Source: an uncultured Halomonas sp. (GTDB taxonomy: Bacteria; Pseudomonadota; Gammaproteobacteria; Pseudomonadales; Halomonadaceae). From it: a stretch of 64,000 nt of DNA. The notes under the pieces were generated by a model that ran no database searches, was not told the origin of the DNA, and worked only from the letters and a program-made list of their open reading frames with translations. Each line of letters begins with the position of its first letter. Positions within the stretch are counted from its first letter, which is position 1. Made by a program: the position numbers and the translations under genes. Positions 42,909-55,841 of the stretch are shown here, in pieces. The DNA is taken from NCBI RefSeq assembly GCF_947493865.1, contig NZ_CANLTC010000010.1, positions 1-64,000 on the forward strand. The letters run 5' to 3'.

Positions 42909-43861
42909 TGAGTTCGTCGCGCGCGCGCACTGGCTCGACCTCCGCCACGGCAAAACCCGAACAGGAACAGCACCTGTGGCTGGCGATGATGCCCGGAATT
43001 TTCGTGCTGTTATGGAGTACCGGCTTCATTGGCGCCAAGTTTGGCCTGCCTTACGCCGAACCCTTCACGTTCCTGTTCATCCGCTGTGTTCTGACACTGC
43101 TCATCATCATACCCCTGCTGGGATTGCTCAGAGCCGCATGGCCCTCATCGCCGACGCTCTGGGGCCATGCGGCGGTAACGGGGCTGCTGGTTCATGGCGC
43201 TTATCTGGGTGGCGTGTTCTATGCCATTTACCTTGGTCTGCCGGCGGGTCTGGCATCGCTGCTGGTCGGCCTGCAACCGCTACTCACCGCGGCCCTGGCG
43301 TTTCCCCTGCTGGGAGAGCGTCTGACGATCTGGCAATGGCTCGGGCTACTGCTGGGCCTGGTCGGCATCACCCTCGTCCTCGGTGGCAAGCTCTCCCCGG
43401 AAGAAACCGGGCTTTTCGAAGGTTTCGGCCTGGGGGCGCTGGGCTGTGTATTGACCGCGCTGCTGGGCATTTCCGCCGGCACCTTGTATCAGAAGCGCTT
43501 CTGCACCGGCATGCCACTGCTGGGCGGCAGTATTGCCCAGTACCTGGCCGCCGGGGCACTCTTCGGCATCGGCGCATTGCTGTTCGAGACCCGCGACGTT
43601 ACCTGGACGCCAACCTTCGTGGCCACCCTGGCCTGGCTGGTGCTGGGGCTCTCGATCGCCGCGATTTTGTTGCTGATGGCCTTGATTCGCCGCGGCGCCG
43701 CTTCTCGGGTGGCGAGTCTTTTCTATCTGGTGCCACCCCTGACAGCGCTGGAAGCCTGGTGGCTGTTCGACGAGACCCTGGGGCCGGTGGCGCTGATCGG
43801 CATGGGAATTGCCATTACCGGAGTCGGCCTGGTGGTACGAGGCAATCGCCCGCGCCAATGA
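42908..43861 (+). CDS. EamA/DMT-family transporter
   Basis: A 317-residue membrane protein with ten hydrophobic segments in two EamA repeats. The first repeat ends GLQPLLTAALAFPLLGERLT and the second SLFYLVPPLTALEAWWLFDETL. Members export amino acids, nucleotide precursors or other metabolites. It starts one base into the stop of the DUF4174 gene (TGATG), and GGGAG precedes. A TTG three bases earlier is not preferred. Confidence 0.85.
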   Translation: MSSSRARTGSTSATAKPEQEQHLWLAMMPGIFVLLWSTGFIGAKFGLPYAEPFTFLFIRCVLTLLIIIPLLGLLRAAWPSSPTLWGHAAVTGLLVHGAYLGGVFYAIYLGLPAGLASLLVGLQPLLTAALAFPLLGERLTIWQWLGLLLGLVGITLVLGGKLSPEETGLFEGFGLGALGCVLTALLGISAGTLYQKRFCTGMPLLGGSIAQYLAAGALFGIGALLFETRDVTWTPTFVATLAWLVLGLSIAAILLLMALIRRGAASRVASLFYLVPPLTALEAWWLFDETLGPVALIGMGIAITGVGLVVRGNRPRQ

Positions 43862-43968
43862 TCATGTGCTATAAAAATAATTCTTCAAGTATGCTGCGGT
43901 ATCACCGATAAGGTAACCATTGGATAGAGCAGAAAACCCTTATCGGTAACGGTACAAAGAGAACGCTC

Positions 43969-44823
43969 ATGACCCATTGTGCTCGAGTCAATATGCGCTG
44001 CAACCGCTGCGACGGCGACCTGCCCTTTGATTTCACCATGGCGTTTCAGCCCATTGTCGATACGCAGCAGGCGCGCATCGTCGCCTATGAAGCCCTGGTA
44101 CGCGGCCCTGAGGGAGAATCCGCCTACAGCATTCTGTCGCAGGTCACTTCCGAGCTGCTGTATCGCTTCGATCAGGCCTGTCGGGTGCGCGCCATCGAAT
44201 TGGCCAGCGCCCTGGGCATGCAGGAAGCGCTATCGATCAACTTTCTGCCCAACGCCGTTTACGATCCTCATGCATGCATTCAGGCAACCCTTGAGACTTC
44301 GGCTCGGGTCGGCTGGCCCGCCGAGCGCCTGATCTTCGAGATCACCGAAACCGAACGGGTCAGCGATCGTCAACACCTGCGCAACATCATCGACACCTAT
44401 CGCGACATGGGTTTCACTACCGCCATCGATGATTTCGGCACCGGCTATGCGAACCTCGATTTACTCACCGATCTGCAGCCGGACAAGTTGAAGATCGATC
44501 GTGAGCTGATCATGAATTGCGATCAGGACAGGCGGCGTCAGATTCTCATCAAGACCATTGCGCTGATGGCCCAGGAACTAAAGATCGACGTGATCGCCGA
44601 AGGGGTGGAAACGCAAGGAGAAGCTCTCTGGCTGGCACGCCAAGGCCTTACTCGCCAGCAAGGGTTCTATTATGCCCGCCCCGCTCTAAAAGCCCTGTGC
44701 ACCGACCTCGATGACAGGCTACTGAGACTGCGGGATGTCATGAACGCGATGCCGCCGGCTACCGGTGTTGCTTCGTCGACGCCAACGGCGGGCAATACGC
44801 CGATGTTCCCGCAGGGTCATTGA
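43969..44823 (+). CDS. EAL-domain cyclic-di-GMP phosphodiesterase
   Basis: This 284-residue protein is essentially a single EAL domain. AYEALVRG (E41), INFLPNAVY, IFEITETERV, DDFGTGYANLDLLTDLQPDKLKID and IAEGVE preserve the metal-binding and catalytic residues, so it should cleave cyclic-di-GMP. The N-terminus carries C4, C11 and C14, a short Cys-rich head that might bind metal or act as redox switch. It has no membrane segment. The preceding 107 bp contain its own promoter-like region. Confidence 0.9.
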   Translation: MTHCARVNMRCNRCDGDLPFDFTMAFQPIVDTQQARIVAYEALVRGPEGESAYSILSQVTSELLYRFDQACRVRAIELASALGMQEALSINFLPNAVYDPHACIQATLETSARVGWPAERLIFEITETERVSDRQHLRNIIDTYRDMGFTTAIDDFGTGYANLDLLTDLQPDKLKIDRELIMNCDQDRRRQILIKTIALMAQELKIDVIAEGVETQGEALWLARQGLTRQQGFYYARPALKALCTDLDDRLLRLRDVMNAMPPATGVASSTPTAGNTPMFPQGH

Positions 44824-44862
44824 TTGTCGAGACTGTAAAATAACCGGGTCATGAAAACTCGG

Positions 44863-45567
44863 TTATAGACGGTTGAGATAGCCAGCCCCTCCCAACTGAC
44901 GCATCTGCCGCTGAATCCACTGGCTTCGTTGCTGAATATAAAGAGAAGGATTGGACGCACTCCACTCCCGCGGGTTAGGCAGAACAGCGGCAAGATAGCT
45001 CGCTTGCGTTACGCTTAGATTCGCTGCTGAAACGCCGAAATGATGACGTGCCGCGGCTTCCAGACCAAACACGCCGCTGTCCCACTCAACGATGTTGAGA
45101 TAGACCTCGAGTATGCGCTCCTTGGGCCACAGCAGCTCGATGAGAACGGTAAACCACGCCTCCAGCCCCTTTCGAAGCCAATTACGCCCGGTCCACAGAA
45201 ATAGATTCTTGGCGGTCTGCTGACTGATGGTACTGGCACCCCGCAAGCCATTGCCGGATCGCCAGGCGGACACGGCCTTGCGCAGTTGTCCCAGGTCGAA
45301 GCCATGATGAGAGGGGAATTTCTGGTCTTCCGCCGCGATCACGGCAAGTTTTGCGTGCTCGGACAAGTCGTTCCAGGATGCCCAGTCCTGGTGGATGTTC
45401 AGGGATTCTCCTGATATCCAGGACTGCACCTTGCGTTCGACCATGACCATGGAGCCGAATACCGGTACCACTCGGAATATCATCACCAGCAGTAGAGAAA
45501 TGGCTACAAAACCCACAATGGCAATCAATAAATAGCGCAAAAGCCGACGCGGCCAACCCTGGGTCAT
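44863..45567 (-). CDS. mtgA: Monofunctional biosynthetic peptidoglycan transglycosylase
   Basis: This 234-residue protein has one N-terminal membrane anchor (LLIAIVGFVAISLLLVMIF) and a GT51 domain with the catalytic Glu in VIAAEDQKFPSHHGFD, GASTISQQTAKNLFLW and RSWLRKGLEAWFT-type RKGLEAWFTVLIELLWPKERILEVYLN, cited by parts. It polymerises lipid II glycan strands at the inner membrane. It is a single gene convergent with the EAL gene. A purine-rich GAGAAAGAGT lies just before the ATG. Confidence 0.93.
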   Translation of the reverse strand: MTQGWPRRLLRYLLIAIVGFVAISLLLVMIFRVVPVFGSMVMVERKVQSWISGESLNIHQDWASWNDLSEHAKLAVIAAEDQKFPSHHGFDLGQLRKAVSAWRSGNGLRGASTISQQTAKNLFLWTGRNWLRKGLEAWFTVLIELLWPKERILEVYLNIVEWDSGVFGLEAAARHHFGVSAANLSVTQASYLAAVLPNPREWSASNPSLYIQQRSQWIQRQMRQLGGAGYLNRL

Positions 45568-45665
45568 ACTCTTTCTCTATATTTGTAAGAAGACCCAGTA
45601 TAACAATCCTGCTTCTCTCGGCGGAAAGACAACATTAAAAACCTGTTGGTACGTCTAATCGCTGC

Positions 45666-46799
45666 TTATCTAAGCGGCACGCTGGCATAGGTCGATTCTT
45701 CCCGGGCATTGAGGAGCGCCGCTACCGCGCTCGAAACGGGTTCCTGAGCTGGCATGCTGGACAACAATTCCAGTGTCACGCTGCCTTCCCCAGGCTCCAT
45801 GTCCCAGCGTGTAGCAAGACGCTCCTGGCGCGGCGGCACACCAAAAAACTCGCGATAGCATTTCGAGAAATGGGGCGTGGAAACGAAGCCACAGGCGGAC
45901 GCCACATCGATGATCGGCATGGGCGTTTGCTTCAGGAGTTGTCTTGCGCGGGTAAGCCTCAGTCGCAGGTAGTAGCGTGACGGCGAGCAGTGCAGATACT
46001 TTTGAAAAAGCCGCTCCAACTGGCGACGAGAAATGCCGACAAAGCGGGCCAACTCATCGAAGCTAATGGGTTCTTCGAGGTTGGCTTCCATCAATGCGGC
46101 GATCTCGAGCAGTTTGGGCTGAGTGGTGCCCAGCATGTGCTTGAGCGGCATGCGCTGTTGATCCTGCTCGTTGCGAACGCGCTCATAGATGAACATCTCT
46201 GAAATCGCCGCGGAAAGATCATGGCCATGATCGCGTGCGATCAAGGTGAGCATCATGTCCAGGGGCGCAGTGCCGCCCGAGGCCGTGAAGCGGTTGCGAT
46301 CAATGGAAAAGAGCCGGGCGGAAAGCATAATGCGTGGAAACGCCTCCCCCATGGCGGCCAGACATTCCCAATGAACGCTTGCCTCGAAGCCATCGAGCAG
46401 ACCGGCACGAGCCAGGGCCCAGCTACCGGTACACACTGCACCCATGCGGCGTAATTGACGGCTCTGGGACTGCAGCCAACCGACGTGTTCACGCGTGATA
46501 TAACGATTGGCTCCCACACCCCCGCATACCACCACCCAGTCCAGCGTGAGTGGAATGGTGATGGAGGCGTCCGGCGTTATCTGCAGGCCATCGCTTGCAT
46601 GTACCGGCGCGCCGTCCTGACTCAAGGTATACCAGCGGTAAATCTCGCGACCCGCAAGCTGATTGGCCATGCGCAATGGTTCGATGGCGGAGGCCAGCGA
46701 GATCAGGGTGAAGTTGTCCAGTAGCAAGAAGCCAAGTGTCTGGGAAGTGGCGTTCCTGGGGGTCGGGGGGGCTGCCTTCGTCATGGTGGACGTTGTCAT
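45666..46799 (-). CDS. gbdR: Glycine betaine catabolism regulator GbdR
   Basis: A 377-residue GATase1-AraC protein. The N-terminal ligand-binding domain (LGFLLLDNFTLISLASAIEP, VVVCGGVGANRYITREHV, MGAVCTGSWALARAGLLDG, ASGGTAPLDMMLTLI) matches GbdR closely. The C-terminal AraC domain has SRRQLERLFQKYLHCSPSRYYLRLRL and CGFVSTPHFSKCYREFFG. GbdR senses glycine betaine and dimethylglycine and activates gbcAB and dgcAB. Here it is 13 kb from gbcB. GAGAGG precedes the ATG. Confidence 0.92.
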   Translation of the reverse strand: MTTSTMTKAAPPTPRNATSQTLGFLLLDNFTLISLASAIEPLRMANQLAGREIYRWYTLSQDGAPVHASDGLQITPDASITIPLTLDWVVVCGGVGANRYITREHVGWLQSQSRQLRRMGAVCTGSWALARAGLLDGFEASVHWECLAAMGEAFPRIMLSARLFSIDRNRFTASGGTAPLDMMLTLIARDHGHDLSAAISEMFIYERVRNEQDQQRMPLKHMLGTTQPKLLEIAALMEANLEEPISFDELARFVGISRRQLERLFQKYLHCSPSRYYLRLRLTRARQLLKQTPMPIIDVASACGFVSTPHFSKCYREFFGVPPRQERLATRWDMEPGEGSVTLELLSSMPAQEPVSSAVAALLNAREESTYASVPLR

Positions 46800-47015
46800 A
46801 TGCCTCTCTCTCGAGGTGCCGCCCTCTACCTGATAGGTGAGGGTCTCATTGTGATTGGATACCGCTCTGAAGTTATATCGACCTCAATATTCACTATAAA
46901 AGCTATGGCGTTTTACGCTATCGAAATTTTATCTTTTCGCCAGGAATGCGGGGGTTTTGCAGCAAGCGTGTCGCAAATGAGCCCATGAACGACGTTTTCA
47001 GCTCAAAGCACCATA

Positions 47016-47051
47016 AAAATGCGACGCTCCTGAAAGCAGAAGCGTCGCATT
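47016..47051 (-). terminator. Rho-independent terminator of fghA
   Basis: Perfect 11-bp stem AATGCGACGCT / AGCGTCGCATT with a 12-bp loop, followed on the minus strand by TTTTTATGG. It lies 29 bp after the fghA stop. The rest of 46800-47015 is the gbdR upstream region, with no gene seen. Confidence 0.85.
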
Positions 47052-47079
47052 GCGTACAAATAGATTGCGCCTATTGATA

Positions 47080-47934
47080 TCAGGCTATCTTGAGATGCTT
47101 GGCATGATAGCGCAGATGCTCTTCGATGAAGGTCGCGATGAAGTAGTAACTATGATCGTAACCCGGCTGCCGTCTCAAGGTCAGGGGATGATCCCGTTTC
47201 TCGCAGGCAGCCTCCAGGTGCTCGGGCTTCAACTGCTCTTCGAGAAAGTTGTCGTCCTCGCCCTGATCGATGAACAGCGGCTGCCGGGAAGCGCCTTTGG
47301 CGACCAGTTCACAGGCATCGTACTGCGTCCATTTGCCACGATCGTCACCCAGGTAATTGCTGAAAGCCTTCTTCCCCCAAGGCACTTCGCTGGGATTGAC
47401 CACCGGAGAGAACGCCGACACCGAGGCATAACGCCCAGGCTGCCGTAGCGCCAGTATCAGCGCGCCATGCCCGCCCATGGAGTGTCCGCTGATGGACTCG
47501 CGGCCGTTGACCGGGAAGTGCTGCCGCACCACCGAAGGCAACTCGTCGTTGACATAATCGTACATGCGATAGTGCTTCGACCAGGGCTCCTGGGTCGCAT
47601 TGACATAGAAACCGGCCCCGGAGCCGAAATCGTAGCTATCGTGCTCGCCCGGCAGATCCAGACCGCGCGGGCTGGTATCCGGGCAGACGATCGCCATGCC
47701 AAGCTCCGCCGCTACGCGCTGGGCTCCCGCTTTCTGCATGAAGTTTTCATCGGTACAGGTCAAGCCCGAGAGCCACCACAGCAGGGGCACCTTGCCTTGT
47801 TCTGCCTGGGGCGGCAGATAGATCGAGAAGGTCATTTCGCAATCAAGCGCTCGGGCGTGATGCTTGTAGCGCTTGAGCCAACCACCGAAACACTTGTTGG
47901 CAGACACCTGCTCCAGGGTTTCCGACATGCTCAT
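47080..47934 (-). CDS. fghA: S-formylglutathione hydrolase
   Basis: A 284-residue alpha/beta hydrolase (esterase D). LLWWLSGLTCTDENFMQKAGAQR is the oxyanion region, SGHSMGGHGAL the nucleophile Ser, and IDQGEDDNFL and PGYDHSYYFI carry the catalytic Asp and His. It hydrolyses S-formylglutathione from FrmA to formate and glutathione. The frmA gene is upstream, separated by a repeat array. AAGGAG precedes the ATG at 47934. Confidence 0.93.
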   Translation of the reverse strand: MSMSETLEQVSANKCFGGWLKRYKHHARALDCEMTFSIYLPPQAEQGKVPLLWWLSGLTCTDENFMQKAGAQRVAAELGMAIVCPDTSPRGLDLPGEHDSYDFGSGAGFYVNATQEPWSKHYRMYDYVNDELPSVVRQHFPVNGRESISGHSMGGHGALILALRQPGRYASVSAFSPVVNPSEVPWGKKAFSNYLGDDRGKWTQYDACELVAKGASRQPLFIDQGEDDNFLEEQLKPEHLEAACEKRDHPLTLRRQPGYDHSYYFIATFIEEHLRYHAKHLKIA

Positions 47935-48039
47935 GAACGACTCCTTTATCGAGGTACTCGCCGTTCGACTGCACTACGCAGAGCAGCCTCGCGGCGAGGA
48001 TTATCGGCGTTGCAATCACGGCCGCCGATCATGCCGTAG

Positions 48040-49354
<1,315 letters not shown>

Positions 49355-49471
49355 TCATTCCGAATCGTTCTCTAGTGTAGGGGAAAACAACGTATGAACA
49401 ATATAACCGGGTCGATATGGTAACTGCGTGATGCAGGGTCGGGCAGAACTGACGACTAGGGCCACCCCGGC

Positions 49472-50257
49472 TTACTCGGTGGTCACGTTGCTGGACCCGT
49501 TCTGACGCTCTTGCTTTCCATTGTCGCAAAATATGGGCTTCAGACTGTCATTGAGATAACGGCTATCGAAATCCGCCAGTTCTGCCAATGCCTGGGGGTT
49601 TGGTAGATGCATCCGATGCCGTTCCCGCAACACCAAATGTTGTTTACGAAAGCTGGTGAAAGTACGACTGACGTGTACGGAGCTCAACCCCAGCGCATCG
49701 CCTATCTGCTCCTGAGAGAGGGGCAGACGAAAATGGCCGTCGCTGGGGGCACCAGTTTGGTTCAAACGCTCGTAGATTTCGTAAATGAAGTGCGCCAGAC
49801 GTTGTTGCGCCGAGCGCCGGGCCAGGTTGACAAGGCGCTCGGTCAACAACGCCTGATGACGACTGACGATGGCAAAAAGCACCGCGGTGAGCGTAGTGGA
49901 GGTACGAAAAACGTCCATCAAGCGGTGATGGGGGAAATGACAGATCACGCCGTCATCAATCATGGCGAGTCCGGTGAGTCGCTGAGAAAAGGCGAATTCA
50001 CGCATGCCAACGATATCTCCGGGCATGAATAACTCGAGAATCTGGCGGCTGCCATCATCCATATTACGAAAAGAGTAGGCCCAGCCTTTACTGATCGTGC
50101 AGAATTCCGACGCCTTGTCGCACTCTTCCCACAGCACTTGCCCTGCCCGTGTTTCGATCGGACTCTCCTCAAGCCTGTGCAGCAAGCGCTTATCTTCCTC
50201 GGACAAAGCGCAGTAATTGCTGAAAAGACGAATGATACAGCTGTCTTCCTGTTCCAC
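49472..50257 (-). CDS. Crp/Fnr-family transcriptional regulator
   Basis: A 261-residue protein with an N-terminal cyclic-nucleotide-binding beta-roll (GQVLWEECDKASEFCTISKGWAYSFR, MPGDIVGMREFA) and a C-terminal winged helix (LSQEQIGDALGLSSVHVSRTFTSFRKQ). It has DSC and YC near the N-terminus but not the Fnr four-Cys pattern, so an Fe-S oxygen sensor is unlikely. The start is GTG at 50257, with GAGGAA 9 bases before; a TTG at 50320 has no ribosome site. It is close to frmA/fghA and sdaA, and its target is unknown. Confidence 0.8.
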   Translation of the reverse strand: MEQEDSCIIRLFSNYCALSEEDKRLLHRLEESPIETRAGQVLWEECDKASEFCTISKGWAYSFRNMDDGSRQILELFMPGDIVGMREFAFSQRLTGLAMIDDGVICHFPHHRLMDVFRTSTTLTAVLFAIVSRHQALLTERLVNLARRSAQQRLAHFIYEIYERLNQTGAPSDGHFRLPLSQEQIGDALGLSSVHVSRTFTSFRKQHLVLRERHRMHLPNPQALAELADFDSRYLNDSLKPIFCDNGKQERQNGSSNVTTE

Positions 50258-50464
50258 GACAAAACATTCCTCGTTCTGATTGGCAATAAAGGATCTTCGC
50301 CCAGGCGCTTGAATTATCAAGGCATTTTGAACTATCCGAGCAAACTGCCAAACAACCCATGTTATTCCTACAGCCGCTTAACGATAATTCAACAATTCCT
50401 TGTCATTCACTATACTCCTATCCGGCAGCATCGTATCACCAGTGTCGAAAAAGAACCCAACGTA

Positions 50465-50493
50465 TCAAAAAAGGCGCTTATCAAAGCGCCTTC
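50465..50493 (-). terminator. Rho-independent terminator of sdaA
   Basis: On the minus strand AAGGCGCTTTGATAAGCGCC is followed by TTTTTT: a 7-bp stem with T-run, about 65 bp after the sdaA stop at 50557. Confidence 0.85.
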
Positions 50494-50556
50494 TTGGTCA
50501 ACGATGCTTGCACTTGGAGAGCGGCGCCGAACGCAGCTTACCAACCATGAGGCTCA

Positions 50557-51936
50557 TCAGCACTCGATGGTGTTGACTGCGAGTCCTCCGCGAGAGGTTT
50601 CCTTGTACTTGTCCTGCATGTCTCGGCCGGTATCGCGCATGGTCCGAATGACCTTGTCGAGCGAGATGAAATGCTCGCCATCACCCCGAAGCGCCATTTG
50701 AGCGGCGTTGATTGCTTTTATCGAGGCCATGGCATTGCGCTCGATGCAGGGAACTTGAACCAGACCACCCACCGGGTCACAGGTCAGTCCGAGATTGTGC
50801 TCGAGTCCGATCTCGGCGGCGTTCTCGACCTGGCCGGGCGTGCCTCCCATGACCTCCGCCAGCCCCGCAGCCGCCATGGCACAGGCGGAACCCACCTCGC
50901 CCTGACAGCCCACTTCAGCGCCGGAAATAGAGGCATTCTTCTTGCACAGAACGCCCACGGCTCCGGCGGCCAGCAGGAATTCGACCACGTCTCGCTCACA
51001 GGCACCAGGCTGAAATTTCATATAATAGTGCAGCACTGCCGGGATGATGCCGGCTGCGCCATTAGTGGGCGCGGTGACCATACGATCGCCGGCGGCGTTC
51101 TCTTCGTTGACCGCCAGGGCAAAGACGTTGACCCAATCCATGGCTGAAAAGGTGGAGGTAATCAGGCTCGGGCTCTCTTCGACGGTTTGCAGACGCTGAT
51201 GGAGCTGTTTGGCGCGGCGCTTGACGTTGAGACCGCCCGGAAGAACACCTTCTTGTTGCACGCCATGATCGACACAGGCACGCATGGCCTCCCATATCCG
51301 CCACAGCTCGCTGCGAACCTTACTCTCCTCACGCCAGACTTTTTCATTTTCCAGCATGATCTCGCTGATACGCATGTCGTGCTTGCGACACATGGCCAGC
51401 AATTCTTCCGCATTATTGAAATTGTAGGGCAAGACCGTGGTGTCGGTATCCAGTTCTCCCGCCTGAGCCTGCTCCTCATTGATGACGAAGCCACCACCTA
51501 CGGAATAATAGGTATTGCGATAAAGCTCCTCGTTGTGACCATGGGCGATCAAACGCATGGCATTGGGATGATGAGGCAGGTTCTCTTCGAGTAGCTGCAT
51601 GTCTCGTGCCCAGACGAATGCCACCGCCAGCCGCCCGTCAAGCATCAGGGTCTGGGCCTCGAGCAGTTCTTCGATGCAGGGATTGATGATGGCGGGATCG
51701 ATGACGTCCGGGCGCTCTCCCATCAAGCCCATGATGATGGCGCGATCGGTACCATGGCCGATACCCGTAGCGGATAATGAGCCATAAAGCTGCACCTCGA
51801 CGCGGGCCACTCGCTCGAGCATGTCCCTCTCGCGCAGCTCCTCGACGAAGTCGAAGGCCGCCCGCATTGGTCCCACGGTATGCGAGCTGGAAGGGCCAAT
51901 GCCGATTTTGAAAAGATCGAATACGCTGATAGCCAT
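50557..51936 (-). CDS. sdaA: L-serine ammonia-lyase (L-serine dehydratase)
   Basis: A 459-residue single-chain iron-sulfur serine dehydratase. [20 protein letters not shown] opens the beta domain, and the alpha domain has [29 protein letters not shown] with the cluster Cys, cited by parts, and [20 protein letters not shown]. It turns L-serine into pyruvate and ammonia. Serine from glycine via glyA would be the final product of betaine demethylation. GAGGAAACC precedes the ATG; a divergent LysR gene lies 270 bp upstream. Confidence 0.95.
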   Translation of the reverse strand: MAISVFDLFKIGIGPSSSHTVGPMRAAFDFVEELRERDMLERVARVEVQLYGSLSATGIGHGTDRAIIMGLMGERPDVIDPAIINPCIEELLEAQTLMLDGRLAVAFVWARDMQLLEENLPHHPNAMRLIAHGHNEELYRNTYYSVGGGFVINEEQAQAGELDTDTTVLPYNFNNAEELLAMCRKHDMRISEIMLENEKVWREESKVRSELWRIWEAMRACVDHGVQQEGVLPGGLNVKRRAKQLHQRLQTVEESPSLITSTFSAMDWVNVFALAVNEENAAGDRMVTAPTNGAAGIIPAVLHYYMKFQPGACERDVVEFLLAAGAVGVLCKKNASISGAEVGCQGEVGSACAMAAAGLAEVMGGTPGQVENAAEIGLEHNLGLTCDPVGGLVQVPCIERNAMASIKAINAAQMALRGDGEHFISLDKVIRTMRDTGRDMQDKYKETSRGGLAVNTIEC

Positions 51937-52016
51937 GATGGTTTCCTCACCTTGTTTGCCGGTGCGCTTCTAAAACAGAGCCTGGGAAGACAGGCCGATT
52001 GAGGCAGCTCGGCTAA

Positions 52017-52111
52017 TTATGGAATCTAGTTATGGAATTTAGCCCTAGCCTGCCTAGATCACTGCGCAGAGACAATCGAAAATAACTGACCAATGGTTTA
52101 GTATAACTAAA
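52017..52111. promoter_or_regulatory. Divergent sdaA/lysR promoter: 13-bp tandem repeat and inverted repeat
   Basis: TTATGGAATCTAG at 52017-52029 is immediately repeated as TTATGGAATTTAG at 52030-52042. A perfect inverted repeat TTTAGT-ATA-ACTAAA lies at 52097-52111. Both fall within the 270-bp space between divergent sdaA and the LysR gene. The latter has the half-site size and T-N11-A spacing of LysR operators. Confidence 0.6.
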
Positions 52112-52206
52112 TCGCAAAGCGTAGATGCTGCACCGATCCCCATTGGAAATTCAAATAAGGGTATAAAAATGCTTCCTTTATTGTTGCGCTTCACTACTGC
52201 TAAACC

Positions 52207-53136
52207 ATGAACCATTCTCTCACTGGGCAAACCCACGCTTGGTTGAAGGTTTTTGCGGTCAGCGCTCATCACCTCTCCTTTACCCTTGCCGCAGACGAAT
52301 TACACGTGACCACCGGGGCGGTGAGCCAACAGATCAAGCAGCTCGAAGAGCGTCTGGGATTCAAGCTGTTTCGTCGCTTGCCACGCCAGCTTGAGCTGAC
52401 CGATGAAGGGCGCCGCTTGGCGGCGGTGGTCGACGAGGCTTATCAATCCGTGGGTCAGGAAGTACGTCGCTTGCGCAGCGGCGTCATGAGCGGCGTGCTG
52501 CGACTGCGTTCGGTGCCTTCCTTTCTCGACAAGTGGGTAATGCCCCGCCTACCCCGGCTACAGGCTCGCTTTCCCGACATCGAGCTACGCATCATTGTGG
52601 AAGACAGCACCATTTCGCTGCGTGCGGGGGAGTTCGATCTGGCGCTGGATCTGAACGATGGCCGCTATCCAGGGTTCACTATCACGCCCTTGATGGATGA
52701 AGTGATCTTCCCGGTTTGTGCACCTTCACTACTGCGTGGCAAACCGCCCCTTACTCGGCCTGAAGATCTTGCCTGGTATCCTCTTTTGCATGATGTTACC
52801 GCCTGGCGGGGTAGCCATGATTACGCGGAGTGGGAGCATTATCTGAACGCCATCAAGGCCCCACCCATCAATCTGCGGCGGGGTTATACCTTCAATCGCA
52901 ACCAGTTGACCATCGATGCCGCCATTGCGGGCATGGGAGTGGCAATCGCGCGACGCACCCTGATCACCAATGAACTGAAGACCGGCGCGCTGATCGCTCC
53001 GCTCTCGCAGCGGGTCGCCACGGACAAGCGTTACGGCATTGTCTATTCTCCAGGCGCCCTGGATGACAGGCGTGTACGCGTCGTACACGACTGGTTGGTG
53101 GAAGAAGCCCAGCGCCACAACCATTTTCAGTATTAA
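52207..53136 (+). CDS. LysR-family regulator (GcvA-like), probably of sdaA
   Basis: A 309-residue LysR protein. The N-terminal helix-turn-helix runs AWLKVFAVSAHHLSFTLAADELHVTTGAVSQQIKQLEERLG (by parts), as in GcvA. The effector domain has LRLRSVPSFLDKWVMPRLPR and DLALDLNDGRYPGFTITPL. GcvA-type regulators often control glycine or serine catabolism, which fits the divergent sdaA. The target promoter probably includes the repeats at 52017-52111. The start at 52207 has no close alternative. Confidence 0.88.
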   Translation: MNHSLTGQTHAWLKVFAVSAHHLSFTLAADELHVTTGAVSQQIKQLEERLGFKLFRRLPRQLELTDEGRRLAAVVDEAYQSVGQEVRRLRSGVMSGVLRLRSVPSFLDKWVMPRLPRLQARFPDIELRIIVEDSTISLRAGEFDLALDLNDGRYPGFTITPLMDEVIFPVCAPSLLRGKPPLTRPEDLAWYPLLHDVTAWRGSHDYAEWEHYLNAIKAPPINLRRGYTFNRNQLTIDAAIAGMGVAIARRTLITNELKTGALIAPLSQRVATDKRYGIVYSPGALDDRRVRVVHDWLVEEAQRHNHFQY

Positions 53137-53207
53137 GTATTCTTACGCTTTACATCAGCAAATAAGATAAAATAGCCCGCTAACAAGATCAGTATGGAAA
53201 GGACTAA

Positions 53208-53858
53208 ATGATCGCGACATCTTCTCCAGGCCAGATAGGCTTTCGCGCCATGTGCATACGTGGTATCGCCTACATTCTTCTGGTCGCAGCCATGATGGAG
53301 GGCGTATTTCACACGACCACCTCCCACGCCGCTGGGCGTTTCACAGAGTACGGCATTACTGAAATAGCGCAGTCGCTGTTCTTGCTGATAGCGACGGCAC
53401 TGGCTATCGTTGCTCGGATGATCGATCGCGCATTTGCCCCTCAGGTGAGCTTGCTGCTGATTGCTCTGCTAGGCGCATCATTGATTCGTGAACAGGACGC
53501 TTGGCTCGATGAATATATCTTCGACGGTGCCTGGCAGGTTCTGGTCGGCTTATGGGTAATACCGCTTCTATTCATCATGATCCGGCAGCGAAAGGCTTTC
53601 GCCCTTCAACTTGAGCGCCTGGCCAATACCTTTGCTTTCGGCATGTTTGCTGCCGGTTTTCTAACCGTCTATGTCTTTTCGAGGCTTTTTGGCAGGAGCG
53701 AGTTTTGGAAGGCGGTTCTCGGCGAACACTACCTGCGGATATTCAAGGACGCGGTCGAAGAGACGGCCGAACTGTTCGGTTATACCTTGCTGATGATCGC
53801 CATGTTCGAGCTTGTATTGCTGATACGTCGCTACCAGCGTGCGTTGCCGGGCCGGTGA
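53208..53858 (+). CDS. Multi-spanning membrane protein, unknown
   Basis: I do not recognise this 216-residue protein. It has about six hydrophobic segments: residues 13-30, 45-65, 72-89, a possible one near 106-125, 137-160 and 190-206. Between them are charged loops such as HTTTSHAAGRFTEYGITE and REQDAWLDEYIFDGA. No enzyme motif is visible. It lies 71 bp after the LysR gene and is followed by a strong terminator. It could be co-transcribed with that regulator. AAGG lies just before the ATG. Confidence 0.65.
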   Translation: MIATSSPGQIGFRAMCIRGIAYILLVAAMMEGVFHTTTSHAAGRFTEYGITEIAQSLFLLIATALAIVARMIDRAFAPQVSLLLIALLGASLIREQDAWLDEYIFDGAWQVLVGLWVIPLLFIMIRQRKAFALQLERLANTFAFGMFAAGFLTVYVFSRLFGRSEFWKAVLGEHYLRIFKDAVEETAELFGYTLLMIAMFELVLLIRRYQRALPGR

Positions 53859-53900
53859 CGCCATGGCCGATCTCATCGCGTAAAGCTACAGGTAAGACCA

Positions 53901-53943
53901 ACGACACCGCCCGCGGTTTCATCCGCGGGCGGTGTCGTTTTAT
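53901..53943. terminator. Strong terminator between convergent genes
   Basis: Perfect 17-bp stem AACGACACCGCCCGCGG / CCGCGGGCGGTGTCGTT with a 6-bp loop and TTTTA after. It separates the membrane-protein gene from rpoD and may serve both. Confidence 0.93.
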
Positions 53944-53987
53944 GGCTACCTCACATCCTAAATTCAGATGCTGACGTTCTTTCCCGC

Positions 53988-55841
<1,854 letters not shown>

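Noticed and set aside
51937..52016. Glycine riboswitch upstream of sdaA
   Set aside because: No conserved glycine-aptamer core could be recognised in the leader.
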